NCBI GenBank assembly: GCA_041399155.1
Contig: JAWKTI010000002.1
Location: 62,001-126,000, forward strand
Direction of reading: 5' to 3'
DNA: 64,000 nucleotides
Origin: Zavarzinella sp.
Lineage (GTDB): Bacteria; Planctomycetota; Planctomycetia; Gemmatales; Gemmataceae
Numbering within the stretch: the stretch's first letter is position 1; every line of letters begins with the position of its first letter. The notes beneath the pieces were generated by a model. The model was not told the DNA's origin. It saw only the letters and a program-made list of their open reading frames with translations, and did not search any database. Positions 26,663 through 35,307 of this stretch are shown in pieces. Position numbers and translations under genes: made by a program.

Positions 26663-28519
26663 GTGCGAGCGATTTACCTGCTACTTTTCGTACCACTGGT
26701 GGTACATGCCGATCCAGAAACCGGACCACAACCCAGATTGATCGCAGATTTTGATCTTTCGGAATATAAACCGGTAACTCAGGCAAAGACGACCAAATTA
26801 GCCCCACCTGGAACGAAAGTGGAAAGTTCTGGTCAGCCCGCTTACCTGGGTGTGCTGTTTGAACAAACACCTGGTGCCTTACGGGTAGTAGACCTTGATC
26901 CGATTTCGCCCGCAAAAGGCACGTTGAAAGCAGGTGATGAAGTTCGCAGCTTTGATGGTAAGTCATTTCCCCTGAATAGTTTACGCGATTTTCTGCTGAC
27001 TAAGGAGCCTGGGGAGGATCTGAAACTGGTTATCCAGCGTGGGCCTGAAAAACTGGAAAGCACCGTGAAACTGGGCACCGCTTCCAAGCCATACACCAAC
27101 GCACCCACCACCGGTGGCAGAACCCCGCGTGGCAGCTCCCGCGGGATGATTGGTATTCGCACGGAAAAAGTGAACAGCGGCATCCTGATTTCCAGCGTTA
27201 CGGAAGGGCTTCCCGCCGAGAAGGCTGGCTTGAAAGAAGGCGATATTCTGATCAAAGTGGATGGCAAACCCACCAAAGACGTGGATAGCCTGACTGAGTT
27301 GATGACTGACAAACGTGCGGGTGACTCGGTGGAACTCGTTTACGTTCGTGGCACGAAAGAAGAAAAGGTAAAACTAACGCTGGCCTCACAGACAGGTGGC
27401 CAACGCCCACAGCCAGGTGGGGGCTGGGATACTCGGCGGAATACCACGTTTCGCAAACCGGTATATAATCTGGCAGTGATTGAAATTGCTTATCCGGATG
27501 TCGAATTTAACAAGAAAATCAGTGCCAAAAACTGGGAAGATGCCCTGTTCAGCAAGGGGGTATACAACCAGAAAAGTGTCACCGGCCAGACCGTCTATGG
27601 CAGCATGAACGATTACTACATGGAACAGTCATACGGCAAAGTTTCGGTGAAGGGTAAAGTTTTTGAACCAGTCGTCGTCAGCAAGAAACGCGATGAATAC
27701 ACCAGCGACCGAGTGAAAACTGCTTTATTGAGCGAGGCACTGGATGTGCTGGTGAAGAGAGAAGGCCGCGATGCCATGAAAGACTTTGATGGCATCTTTT
27801 TCATGTATGCAGGCCGTCGCGTACAGACCAATCGAGGTGGATTGTATTGGCCCCACCGCTCCAGCCTGAGCTATGGTGGGCAGCGCTACTCCTATTTCAT
27901 CTGCCCGGAAGGTGGTGAAAATATGGCCGATATCAGCACCATCTGCCATGAATTTGGCCATATGCTTGGCTTGCCCGATCTGTACGCACGACCGGAAAAT
28001 CCGGGGATGGAAGGTGTTGGTCGGTGGTGTGCGATGTCCAATCAGGCCCCAGGTGGGCGCCCACAGCACTTCTGTGCATGGTCGAAAGAGCAGATGGGCT
28101 GGGTAGAACCCGTGCTGGTGGATCCCACCACGCCACAGAAGTTGATTCTGTCCGACATTAATTCGGACAACAAACAGTGTATCAAAGTTCTGACGAAACC
28201 CGATGGCAGCGAATACTATTTGCTGGAAGTCCGCAAACAAGCCGGATTTGATAAAAGCCTGCCTGCAGAAGGCCTCTTGATCTGGCATGTGCAGGGTGGC
28301 AGACCGCTCTTAATGGAATCCCACGGTATCACTACGGCGGATGGCCCAGGCCGCTATCCGGAAGCAGTTCCATTCCCCAGCAAGGCCAACAATTCGTTCA
28401 CCCCCTACACCACCCCATCCAGCAAATCAACAACCGGTGGGAAGCCGGTTTTCATTACCAACATCCGCAAGTTATCCGACGGCCGGATCACCCTGATGAT
28501 CGGTTACGAATACTTCTAG
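26663..28519 (+). CDS. secreted two-PDZ, M6-type metalloprotease
   Basis: A GTG start preceded by GGGGATT opens a signal peptide (RAIYLLLFVPLVVHA). Two PDZ-like domains follow, at about residues 55-135 (YLGVLFEQTPGALRV) and 160-240 (GMIGIRTEKVNSGIL, EGLPAEKAGLKEGDILIKVDGK). The protease domain then contains the zinc motif HEFGHMLGLPD at 429-439, the HExxHxxGxxD form of M6 / immune-inhibitor-A-like enzymes. This fusion order, with PDZ ahead of an M6-type domain, is common in planctomycetes. It probably degrades extracytoplasmic proteins; the substrate is unknown. Confidence 0.88.
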   Translation: MRAIYLLLFVPLVVHADPETGPQPRLIADFDLSEYKPVTQAKTTKLAPPGTKVESSGQPAYLGVLFEQTPGALRVVDLDPISPAKGTLKAGDEVRSFDGKSFPLNSLRDFLLTKEPGEDLKLVIQRGPEKLESTVKLGTASKPYTNAPTTGGRTPRGSSRGMIGIRTEKVNSGILISSVTEGLPAEKAGLKEGDILIKVDGKPTKDVDSLTELMTDKRAGDSVELVYVRGTKEEKVKLTLASQTGGQRPQPGGGWDTRRNTTFRKPVYNLAVIEIAYPDVEFNKKISAKNWEDALFSKGVYNQKSVTGQTVYGSMNDYYMEQSYGKVSVKGKVFEPVVVSKKRDEYTSDRVKTALLSEALDVLVKREGRDAMKDFDGIFFMYAGRRVQTNRGGLYWPHRSSLSYGGQRYSYFICPEGGENMADISTICHEFGHMLGLPDLYARPENPGMEGVGRWCAMSNQAPGGRPQHFCAWSKEQMGWVEPVLVDPTTPQKLILSDINSDNKQCIKVLTKPDGSEYYLLEVRKQAGFDKSLPAEGLLIWHVQGGRPLLMESHGITTADGPGRYPEAVPFPSKANNSFTPYTTPSSKSTTGGKPVFITNIRKLSDGRITLMIGYEYF

Positions 28520-28633
28520 GCTTGGATGATTTGAACGATTTACTTGAATGTAATTGTTCTTTCGAACTTCTCCTGATACGTGCCTGATAACTCGGCTCAA
28601 CGCTGAACCGCTCTTTCCTGGGCAAATACATGG

Positions 28634-28652
28634 CAGTGGTATCCTGCCACTG
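28634..28652. terminator. weak hairpin after the M6-type protease gene
   Basis: CAGTGG and CCACTG form a perfect 6-bp stem with a 7-base loop, followed by ACTTTTC, about 115 bases after the stop. The stem is short and the distance long, so this is tentative. Confidence 0.3.
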
Positions 28653-28702
28653 ACTTTTCTTGTTCGTGCTCACCGGCTGGAAACTGGTGGCACACAAGCC
28701 AG

Positions 28703-28990
28703 TCATACCCCTTCAACAATCAAGCCCCGATAGACGGCACCACGATGTCGATACTGGGCAGCAGCCTGATAGGCTGGGCTTTCGTACCAGGCACGGGCTT
28801 CTTCCAAAGTCGGGAATTCAGCGATGACGATCCCCTCAACTTCTGGTCCTTCAAGCGTAAGATGCTTGCCATAAGCAGCCAGCACCTTTAATGGATGGCC
28901 GTGTAGAGTTTCAGAAACACGTGCCCAATAGGCTTCCAGTTCCGACTGATCGATCGTCTTTTCTCGAATGAATACGACATAAGCTGGCAT
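28703..28990 (-). CDS. DUF1330 family protein (95 aa)
   Basis: A ferredoxin-like dimeric alpha/beta-barrel protein: MPAYVVFIREKTIDQSELEAYW at the N-terminus, GPEVEGIVIAEFPTLEEARAWY in the middle and ESPAYQAAAQYRHRGAVYRGLIVEG at the end are hallmarks of DUF1330. AGGAG lies six bases before the ATG. Family function is undefined; members resemble monooxygenase-type barrels. It lies downstream of, and 158 bases from, the E1-alpha gene on the opposite side of a short gap, so no operon is certain. Confidence 0.9.
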   Translation of the reverse strand: MPAYVVFIREKTIDQSELEAYWARVSETLHGHPLKVLAAYGKHLTLEGPEVEGIVIAEFPTLEEARAWYESPAYQAAAQYRHRGAVYRGLIVEGV

Positions 28991-29148
28991 ACTTTTCTCC
29001 TGTGTTGTTTAGAAAAAATCAATGAAAATTCGTTAGCGCAAACCACCAGATGCGAAAAGAACCGCATCGAGGCCTGCTTTGCTGGCGCTGTAGATTGAAA
29101 ATCCGGCTGGATGTGAAATTGGTTTAGACAACAAATTGCAATCAAGAA

Positions 29149-30258
29149 CTAATTTTCGCCCGGCAAACCAGTGAAATCGGTCGGGTAGATCTGGTCGACA
29201 CTGCTGGGTGCGTAGGTGTGACTGTACAAATCGTCTTTCGTGGGGCGTGGTTCAGAAGCCACTTTTTCCACTGCGGCACTCGCTTCTTCCAGTGCCTCGT
29301 GGTAGATCGCTTCGGCCAGTTCCTGATGAATGACACCCGCGTCGATCAATTTCCGTTCAAACAACCGGACACAGTCTGGCTCGTGCTGAATGCGACTGGC
29401 ACCACTGGATGAGGAATGCCCATGAAGGCGGGAAACTTCCACTTCCAGCAGGAAAGGCCGACGTTCTTTTCGGCAATATTCAAATGCACGCTCCAGTGCG
29501 TGCCAGACGAGAATAGGGTCGTTGCCATCCACCAGTTCGCCGGGGATGCCAAAAACTTCCCCACGGTCGCAGATTCGCTTTTCGCCATGCTGGGTGCTGG
29601 CTGGGGTAGAAATTCCGTAGCGATTGTTGGTAACCACCATCAGAACAGGCAATTCATCGCCCGGTCGGCTGCTCCAGATCATGCAGGAAGCAAAATCACC
29701 TTCTGCAGTACCTGCATCCCCACCCACAACAATGGATACACCCGTACCATCCGGAACCCGTTTCTGCATTTTGGCGGTACCGGGTGCCATCGTATACTGC
29801 ACTTCAATCACACTGGTTACCGGCACCACATTCCAGGCGGGAACCGCATAATGTCCCACAAAATTTCTGCCACGCGAATGAGGATCGGTGGCAGTCATCG
29901 CCATTTGTCGGATATGGTCGATCATCGGCATGCCCATCGCCAGCAATGTGCCAGCGTTGCGGTAGTGCAGATGGAAATAGTCGAAACTGGGGCCCTTGCC
30001 AATGTTCGCCTGCAAGCCAAGTGCGACATTGAATGCCTCTTCGCCCGGCCCACCTACCCAGAAATAGCCTTCACCAGACTTGGACATTTTGATGGTGCGT
30101 TCTTCCAAAGCACGTGTCCGCACCATCAGTCGATACATTTCCAGGCATTTTTCGGAAGATAGCGACTCAAAGCCGCTGAAGATGCGGCGACCAGTTTTCA
30201 GAACCGAACCATGATTGGTATCATCGGCATCCGAAAAATGATGAGGTTGACTCGACAT
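29149..30258 (-). CDS. thiamine-diphosphate-dependent 2-oxoacid dehydrogenase E1, alpha subunit (orphan)
   Basis: Alpha subunit of a heterotetrameric E1 that decarboxylates a 2-oxoacid or acetoin. The thiamine-diphosphate site is GGDAGTAEGDF followed about 25 residues later by NNRYGIS, and RLHGHSSSSGASR is the loop that carries the phosphorylation-loop equivalent. The 369-residue length is normal for the alpha chain. The start at 30258 has GGAGG at good spacing; the ORF extends 19 codons further. No E1-beta, E2 or E3 gene lies next to it, so its partners are elsewhere. Confidence 0.88.
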   Translation of the reverse strand: MSSQPHHFSDADDTNHGSVLKTGRRIFSGFESLSSEKCLEMYRLMVRTRALEERTIKMSKSGEGYFWVGGPGEEAFNVALGLQANIGKGPSFDYFHLHYRNAGTLLAMGMPMIDHIRQMAMTATDPHSRGRNFVGHYAVPAWNVVPVTSVIEVQYTMAPGTAKMQKRVPDGTGVSIVVGGDAGTAEGDFASCMIWSSRPGDELPVLMVVTNNRYGISTPASTQHGEKRICDRGEVFGIPGELVDGNDPILVWHALERAFEYCRKERRPFLLEVEVSRLHGHSSSSGASRIQHEPDCVRLFERKLIDAGVIHQELAEAIYHEALEEASAAVEKVASEPRPTKDDLYSHTYAPSSVDQIYPTDFTGLPGEN

Positions 30259-30364
30259 ATCTGGCCCTCCGCACAAAGGGTTGTCAGACGGATAAGTTAT
30301 GGGCAAATGCCACAATGCAAACAGTCAGACGATGATGGGAAAGGAATCGTCCACTGATGCGTCT

Positions 30365-30377
30365 GCCCACGGTGGGC
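30365..30377. other. 13-base palindrome GCCCACGGTGGGC
   Basis: GCCCAC and GTGGGC flank one central G, in the gap between the divergently placed ends of the E1-alpha and cobL genes. It may be an operator or a weak terminator for cobL; no T-run follows. Listed because it belongs to the same overused word family as 26281-26292. Confidence 0.25.
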
Positions 30378-30517
30378 ATTAACCTAGTTTATTATAGAGA
30401 TCGGTTCAAGGGTGGGCACTACTTTGCCATCGTTTTCAAAAAACCCCAGAATAACCTCGCTTTGAGTATGCCGATTTCTCGCCGCGTGTCAATTTGCTTT
30501 TGCAACAATTTTCAGGA

Positions 30518-31795
30518 TCAGCCTGTTTTCTGGCTGGAAACACCTGTTTTGATCGCTTTTAGTAAAAAAGTCGGGTTGACCGCTTCAAACCGAATTGCTT
30601 CCAATTGCTCCACACTTCGGGAAATCTGAATCAGTAGCACGTGCACATCACCTGCAAGCCGTTTCAGCACCTGATAAGTCGAATTCAGCATTTCGAGTGT
30701 TCCTACGTTTACTACCAGTCGACCGCCGAATCGTAAAGCACTGTAAGATGCCTCAAGCAGGCGGGCAACTTCCCCACCATTGCCACCGACAAAAATTGCG
30801 TCCGGGGTGGGCAAATCTTCATAAACTGCTGGTGCGGTGCCCGAAACCGCCTGCAGATTGGAGACCCCGTACGTTTCCGCATTGGCAACAATCAGGTGGT
30901 AGTCGGCAGAATCCTGTTCGATGGCAAACGCCCGCCCTGGGTGCACCAGTTGGGCGGCTTCCAGTGCCACCGAACCGGAACCAGCACCGACATCCCAGAA
31001 AATGGTGCCCGGTTGCAAATCCAGTTGAGCAAGGGCAATTGCCCGCACCTCTGCCTGGGTGATCAGGCCCGTTTTGGGGCGACTTTGGGCAAAAACATCG
31101 TCCGGATTACCAAATCGCATCAATTGCTTCACAATTCTGGCAGAATCCGGCTTACCCGGCTTGCGACGCAGAATCATCACGTTCAGTGGGTCGAACTGCA
31201 TCGATTGAATCTCATTCAGTTCCCCCTGGGTAATCCGCTCGTCTTTCCCACCCAGATTTTCGCAGACATAGGCCCGAAAATAGTCCAGACCGCGGGTGAG
31301 AAGTTCCCGCGCGATCCGTGCCGGGTGGTAGGTATCGCTGGTAAACAGCCCCACCGTTTCCGCGATGCGAATGCGATTCAGCACATCATCCAGCGATCGA
31401 CTGGATAAATCGGTCAGATAGGCATCTTCCCACGTTTCTTTCACGCGGGCAAATGCCAGTTGCATACTGCTGACGTGGGGGAGTACTTCGAAGCGTTCTT
31501 TGCCGAGCCGGTCGCACAAATAACGTGCCACACCATAAAAGAGTGGGTCCCCCGTGGCGACGATCGCCATTGTTTTTTTGCCAAACTGCTGCTGCAATTG
31601 CTCGGTGATGCCACGCAGGTCGCTGCCAATGACCACCGGTTGGCCAGTAATTTCCGGCAATAGTTGCAGTGCGTTCGCAGATCCAAACACAATTTCCGCC
31701 GCAAGCACAATCTCGCGGGCACGCTGGGTCAGACCGCTGAACCCATCACCACCGATCCCAACAATGAAAACTTTCTCATTAAAAGTATTGGACAC
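30518..31795 (-). CDS. cobL: precorrin-6Y C5,15-methyltransferase, CbiE-CbiT fusion
   Basis: A two-domain cobalamin enzyme that methylates C5 and C15 and decarboxylates the acetate side chain. The N-terminal CbiE-type domain has VFIVGIGGDGFSGL and VVIGSDLRGI, and the C-terminal CbiT domain has RTGLITQAEVRA-like FAQSRPKTGLITQAE and the SAM-binding FWDVGAGSGSVALEA. The 425-residue length equals the normal fusion. The GTG start follows AGGGA. It lies nine bases after the DUF3467 gene, so they are cotranscribed. No other cobalamin gene is in the window. Confidence 0.93.
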   Translation of the reverse strand: MSNTFNEKVFIVGIGGDGFSGLTQRAREIVLAAEIVFGSANALQLLPEITGQPVVIGSDLRGITEQLQQQFGKKTMAIVATGDPLFYGVARYLCDRLGKERFEVLPHVSSMQLAFARVKETWEDAYLTDLSSRSLDDVLNRIRIAETVGLFTSDTYHPARIARELLTRGLDYFRAYVCENLGGKDERITQGELNEIQSMQFDPLNVMILRRKPGKPDSARIVKQLMRFGNPDDVFAQSRPKTGLITQAEVRAIALAQLDLQPGTIFWDVGAGSGSVALEAAQLVHPGRAFAIEQDSADYHLIVANAETYGVSNLQAVSGTAPAVYEDLPTPDAIFVGGNGGEVARLLEASYSALRFGGRLVVNVGTLEMLNSTYQVLKRLAGDVHVLLIQISRSVEQLEAIRFEAVNPTFLLKAIKTGVSSQKTG

Positions 31796-31804
31796 AGGAA
31801 TTCC

Positions 31805-32146
31805 CTAACTTTGTTTGGTGCGTTTGCCCGGTTCTGTTTCAATGGTTCCAAAACTTGCTTCGTGCTGTCGGATGGCAGCAGTCAGACTGCTTAACAGACG
31901 TTTGGCAGAAGGATAACTCATTAAAATCCGTTGACTGAACTTTGCAGATTCTACTTGCCCACCCAGAATCAGACCAGAATGAAAGCCAAAGTCGATGATC
32001 AGCTCTTCAAAAGTGCCTCCCACGCGAAACAGATTGCAGTAGGTGGTGGTGACATTAGCCGGATTGAACTCCATCCGGATATGCTGCGGTTTAACCGAAG
32101 GTGGCACGGGTACCATCGCCCCACCTGCAGAAGCTTCATCAGACAT
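31805..32146 (-). CDS. DUF3467 protein
   Basis: A 113-residue protein matching DUF3467: the RMEFNPANVTTTYCNLFRVGGTFEELIIDFGF block and the C-terminal RILMSYPSAKRLLSSLTAAI. The family is widespread in planctomycetes and other bacteria, with no assigned role. The start at 32146 follows AGGA at about eight bases; an alternative ATG lies 13 codons upstream. The gene overlaps transcriptionally with cobL (9-base spacing), which is the only hint of context. Confidence 0.88.
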   Translation of the reverse strand: MSDEASAGGAMVPVPPSVKPQHIRMEFNPANVTTTYCNLFRVGGTFEELIIDFGFHSGLILGGQVESAKFSQRILMSYPSAKRLLSSLTAAIRQHEASFGTIETEPGKRTKQS

Positions 32147-32357
32147 CGATTTTTCCTTATTGCGAACAGCCTGCTTATCAACCATTGTAACAACTGGTTA
32201 CCATTCGAAGTGGGGCACTGAAAACCCACACAGAGTGAGAGAAAAGATGGAAAATTCTTTAAGAATTACCCACTTACCATGGTATTATTTCTCAGGTGCC
32301 TGTCTGGATGATGGTTGGCCGGCAGGCAAGCACATCTTTACAGCCAGGAGTAATCTC

Positions 32358-32753
32358 ATGAAAAAGAACAGTTTTGCTTTTGTGGTTCTGACCGGTTTTC
32401 TGTTGGGATTCACTTCCCCAGTGCATGCAGTTGAGCGTATTGAAGAGAAGCCTGTCAATAAAGAAGCCAATCCGGTCGCCATGTACCGTGCGGAGCAAGC
32501 GGGCGACAAATTAACAGTTTATGCCACAGGCATGAACAACACTTCCGGCTGGAAAAACGAACTGACAGTATTACCGATCGATATCTACCCACCCGAGTTT
32601 CAATTTACCCAGAAACGTCCAGACGGAATTGCTCTGCAGGTAATCACCAAGTTTGAAGTAAAAATTGAAGCAAAAGCTGCAAAACCAGTGGAATCGATCA
32701 TTGTGCATGATGCCAACGGCAAGCACAAAGTAGAAGTGAAGCAAGTGAAGTGA
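32358..32753 (+). CDS. small secreted protein, unknown function (131 aa)
   Basis: It begins MKKNSFAFVVLTGFLLGFTSPVHA, a classical signal peptide with AXA-type cleavage near Ala24. The mature region is about 107 residues (YRAEQAGDKLTVYATGMNNTSGWKN, KPVESIIVHDANGKH) and looks like a single beta-rich domain. AGGAG lies eight bases before the ATG. Unknown family. Confidence 0.75.
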   Translation: MKKNSFAFVVLTGFLLGFTSPVHAVERIEEKPVNKEANPVAMYRAEQAGDKLTVYATGMNNTSGWKNELTVLPIDIYPPEFQFTQKRPDGIALQVITKFEVKIEAKAAKPVESIIVHDANGKHKVEVKQVK

Positions 32754-33301
32754 GGAATCATGGCTGAACGCCCTTGAATTGGAATTGCCGCTAGCAACAT
32801 CATATTGTTGTCAATCTGTACTCTCTGTTAAATGGTGAAAGCTGCGGCATCTTTGATTAAACGAATCAAGGTGGGCGATTCCCGCACATCCGTTCTACCA
32901 ACCCTGAAATCCGGTTAACCGTTTTCAACTCTGCAAGAAATGATCGTCGGACCAGCCATCTTCGATCAAGTGCGGTTCGCGTGGTTCGTAGTAGTCCTTA
33001 TGTTCCGCATCGCCACTTGCTCGACAGCATACTTCAGTCGCTGGCAAGGATTTGCCCAGTGCTCTTTCCTGCAGTAATCTGGCAATGTAGCGTTGAGCAA
33101 TCTCGCAACCATCGGCAGGTGACATATCCCAATCGAAACTCAATGTGTGCCAATACCAGCAATAACGTCTCGGACAGCAAGTGCGAGACAAGTTCTCCCG
33201 TGGCTGGGCTAAATATTCTTGTGAAGGAATCACAATGTATAATATAATATATTTTTTCTAAATATCTTCTAAATGAGGCAACGATCATCATTCAATCATG
33301 T
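32754..33301. other. 548-base region without a confident gene
   Basis: It opens the accessory patch that ends near 35.3 kb. The only candidate is the minus-strand 102-codon frame at 32925-33233, listed separately with low confidence. A short hairpin TTGATT/AATCAA is near 32857-32874. Nothing else is recognisable. Confidence 0.5.
32925..33233 (-). pseudogene. possible gene remnant, unknown function (102 aa)
   Basis: The frame encodes MIPSQEYLAQPRENLS, then WYWHTLSFDWDMSPADGCE and EPREPHLIEDGWSDDHFL, whose C-terminus looks protein-like (acidic, aromatic) although no family is recognised. It overlaps frames on both strands, has no clear ribosome binding site, and lies next to a decayed mrr gene and an AT-rich gene. 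It may be a fragment of a former gene or chance. Confidence 0.25.
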
Positions 33302-34426
33302 CTACTTGCTATCCGACACGATTACATTAGCCAGCGAGACAATTTTAGTTAAAGCAGGTGATTTGCCTGCATTCGTTGAATTGATTTCTTGAATGCAATT
33401 CATCAATTCCCCTACCCACTCTTCTCGAGAGCCAAAGATATCTTTTTGATTATTTATAGTTAGCTGTTCAATAGTATTTTTATAGTAATTAGGAAAAAGC
33501 AAATCGCCCGACTCAATTTCATGACCATTGTTATATCTCAGTGAAACACTCAAAAGAATGCAATAAATGTGTGTTACACACAACTGTCTTACAGGTAGGC
33601 CACTACTAGGGTCAATCAATGAAAAAAACTTTCCAACGCGGTAATTAAATACTAAGCGATCTGCCTCGCCACTTTTTATTATATGTGATACTTTTTGAGA
33701 AAACGTTGCAATTTTTGGATCGGCATTCTTCCCTGCCACGGAAAATCCAATTTCGCTCTTCAACTCGATAGGTTCATCGGAGTCGTCGAAATCCCCAACA
33801 TCGTAAAATTGCGAAGGCAGCAGGATGCTGGCGGTTGGAAGTGTCATTGCACCCTCAGTCAATCGTAACTTCCAAACTTTCTTTATATTAAATCGCACAT
33901 GTGTAAGCACTACTGGCTCGCTCATAGGATTTCTAAGCTGAAGATCGAATTGTGGGAAGCTGATTCCATCATTTTTCTGATAGTCTTCAGAAAATTCAAA
34001 TGCTGAAATTTCAAATTTCCTAGGCTTGGATACGTCTTCTTTTAACGGTTCCTCAATAGTAGATTTATTCACAGACGATGAAAGATAAGTTAAAAACACT
34101 ACAGATATGCTGGCTATTAAGAAACAGACAATAAAAACTATACTTGCTGAAATCGCAAATAGGCGAAATCTATCGTGACTTTTTGCGATATCTTCCAAGA
34201 GGACTTTAACTTTTTGTTCTCGAGTTAGATTGTCAACTGAAAATTTTCTTGCCGCTAGTCTCTCGTTTACATAGCTACTCCTTTCATCTTCAGGCAAACT
34301 TGTGATAGTGCGTTCCTTGAACTTGAGTCGCCTAGAGTATAAAAAAAATGCAACAGCAATAGCCAGACCAAGAAGTCCCAACGGCGTTGAGACTCCTATG
34401 GCGATTTTCCAAAGCACTGCCATCAC
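33302..34426 (-). CDS. membrane protein of unknown function in an AT-rich accessory patch (374 aa)
   Basis: Two membrane helices are visible, at about residues 8-28 (IAIGVSTPLGLLGLAIAVAFF) and 92-117 (AISASIVFIVCFLIASISVVFLTYLS), with a soluble loop between and a long extracytoplasmic or cytoplasmic C-terminal domain of about 250 residues rich in beta-type sequence. No family is recognised. Its codons are much richer in A and T than the genes around it, which suggests recent acquisition. It lies directly downstream of the mrr fragment on the same strand, in the patch that separates the secreted 131-aa gene from the nuo operon. Confidence 0.7.
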   Translation of the reverse strand: MMAVLWKIAIGVSTPLGLLGLAIAVAFFLYSRRLKFKERTITSLPEDERSSYVNERLAARKFSVDNLTREQKVKVLLEDIAKSHDRFRLFAISASIVFIVCFLIASISVVFLTYLSSSVNKSTIEEPLKEDVSKPRKFEISAFEFSEDYQKNDGISFPQFDLQLRNPMSEPVVLTHVRFNIKKVWKLRLTEGAMTLPTASILLPSQFYDVGDFDDSDEPIELKSEIGFSVAGKNADPKIATFSQKVSHIIKSGEADRLVFNYRVGKFFSLIDPSSGLPVRQLCVTHIYCILLSVSLRYNNGHEIESGDLLFPNYYKNTIEQLTINNQKDIFGSREEWVGELMNCIQEINSTNAGKSPALTKIVSLANVIVSDSK

Positions 34427-34492
34427 ATACTACTCCTGTCTAAGCTGGTCATGCTGAGATTACGAAATATTCCAATCTTTAAAGTAATCTTG

Positions 34493-34978
34493 TTAATCAG
34501 GCCATCTTCTTCTAATCCTAGCGAACTTGCATGTTTGCGCCAATCCCTGTTGGGGAATCCTTAGTTTCAATTGTAAAGGTAATATGGAAAATAAAGTAGA
34601 ATCGCCACCGGTTGAGATTGTCAATTCCACTACTGAGAAAGTTCGGAAAGCAATAAATTCGTCAAATTGTTCAAGGAATGGAACGTTGATCAGAGTTGGG
34701 TTTTGGTTGAGTACCTGCGTGCCGCGAGGCGTGATCTGAATCAGACCCTTCTTCGGTGCAAACAGTAGCCCCGCCTTTGTCATATATGTCCTGGCCCAAC
34801 CGACTCGATTGTCGAAAGTTGGTTGTTTTCCACTTGGAAGCAGTTCATTTCGCTCTTCTGTAGTCAAACTGTATTCTTCTGCAAGTTTGTCAATCGTAGA
34901 TCGGAATGAATGCGTATTGCCATCAGAGGTCAAACGCAGTAACGGCAACATAATTGACTGGTAGTCTGGGATTGGCAA
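34493..34978 (-). pseudogene. mrr: truncated Mrr restriction-system N-terminal domain
   Basis: PIPDYQSIMLPLLRLTSDGN, STIDKLAEEYSLTTEERNELLPSG and QPTFDNRVGWARTYMTKAGLL are the Mrr N-terminal winged-helix domain (Mrr_N), with TPRGTQVL and FLEQFDEF at its end. The nuclease domain that should follow is absent; the frame ends with unrelated residues 161 codons in. Mrr enzymes cleave DNA carrying foreign methylation, so this remnant can no longer do so. The likely start is TTG at 34978; the open frame extends into a hairpin repeat (35003-35057). Confidence 0.75.
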
Positions 34979-35002
34979 GGCGATTCTCAGGTAAGAAAGT
35001 CC

Positions 35003-35057
35003 CGCGATTGAGCAGAAGTCGCGTAGTTTGGTACAAAACGATTGCTGCTCCAATCGC
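35003..35057. repeat. imperfect hairpin repeat, copy B
   Basis: GCGATTGAGCAG (35004-35015) pairs with CTGCTCCAATCGC (35045-35057) with one bulged base, a strong 12-bp stem. The blocks and their order match copy A at 288-340, though the loop sequences differ. It sits just upstream of the mrr remnant and overlaps the untranslated extension of its frame, consistent with an insertion next to accessory DNA. Confidence 0.55.
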
Positions 35058-35307
35058 ATTTGAAGCCTTATTTAGCTGTTGCTCAATACAACTTAATCCC
35101 CTTCAACATTGATTGCAACAACAAACCTCTATTCATGGGTGGGAGCGGGTATTTCACCAACCTGCGGCAAAATGAAGAAATCTTCATCTCGACCCCTGTT
35201 TTGTGGGGGATTGCTTGACCTGAACGCCCACCCCACTATCATCTGTATGTGGGCATGTGCGTTCCACCAACCCGTGGTGCGGTGGTGCCTTTCGGAACCA
35301 AAGACCA

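Noticed and set aside
32981..33291. Other overlapping frames in the accessory gap
   Set aside because: Several frames on both strands overlap here, none with support; only the minus-strand 102-codon frame was kept, at low confidence.
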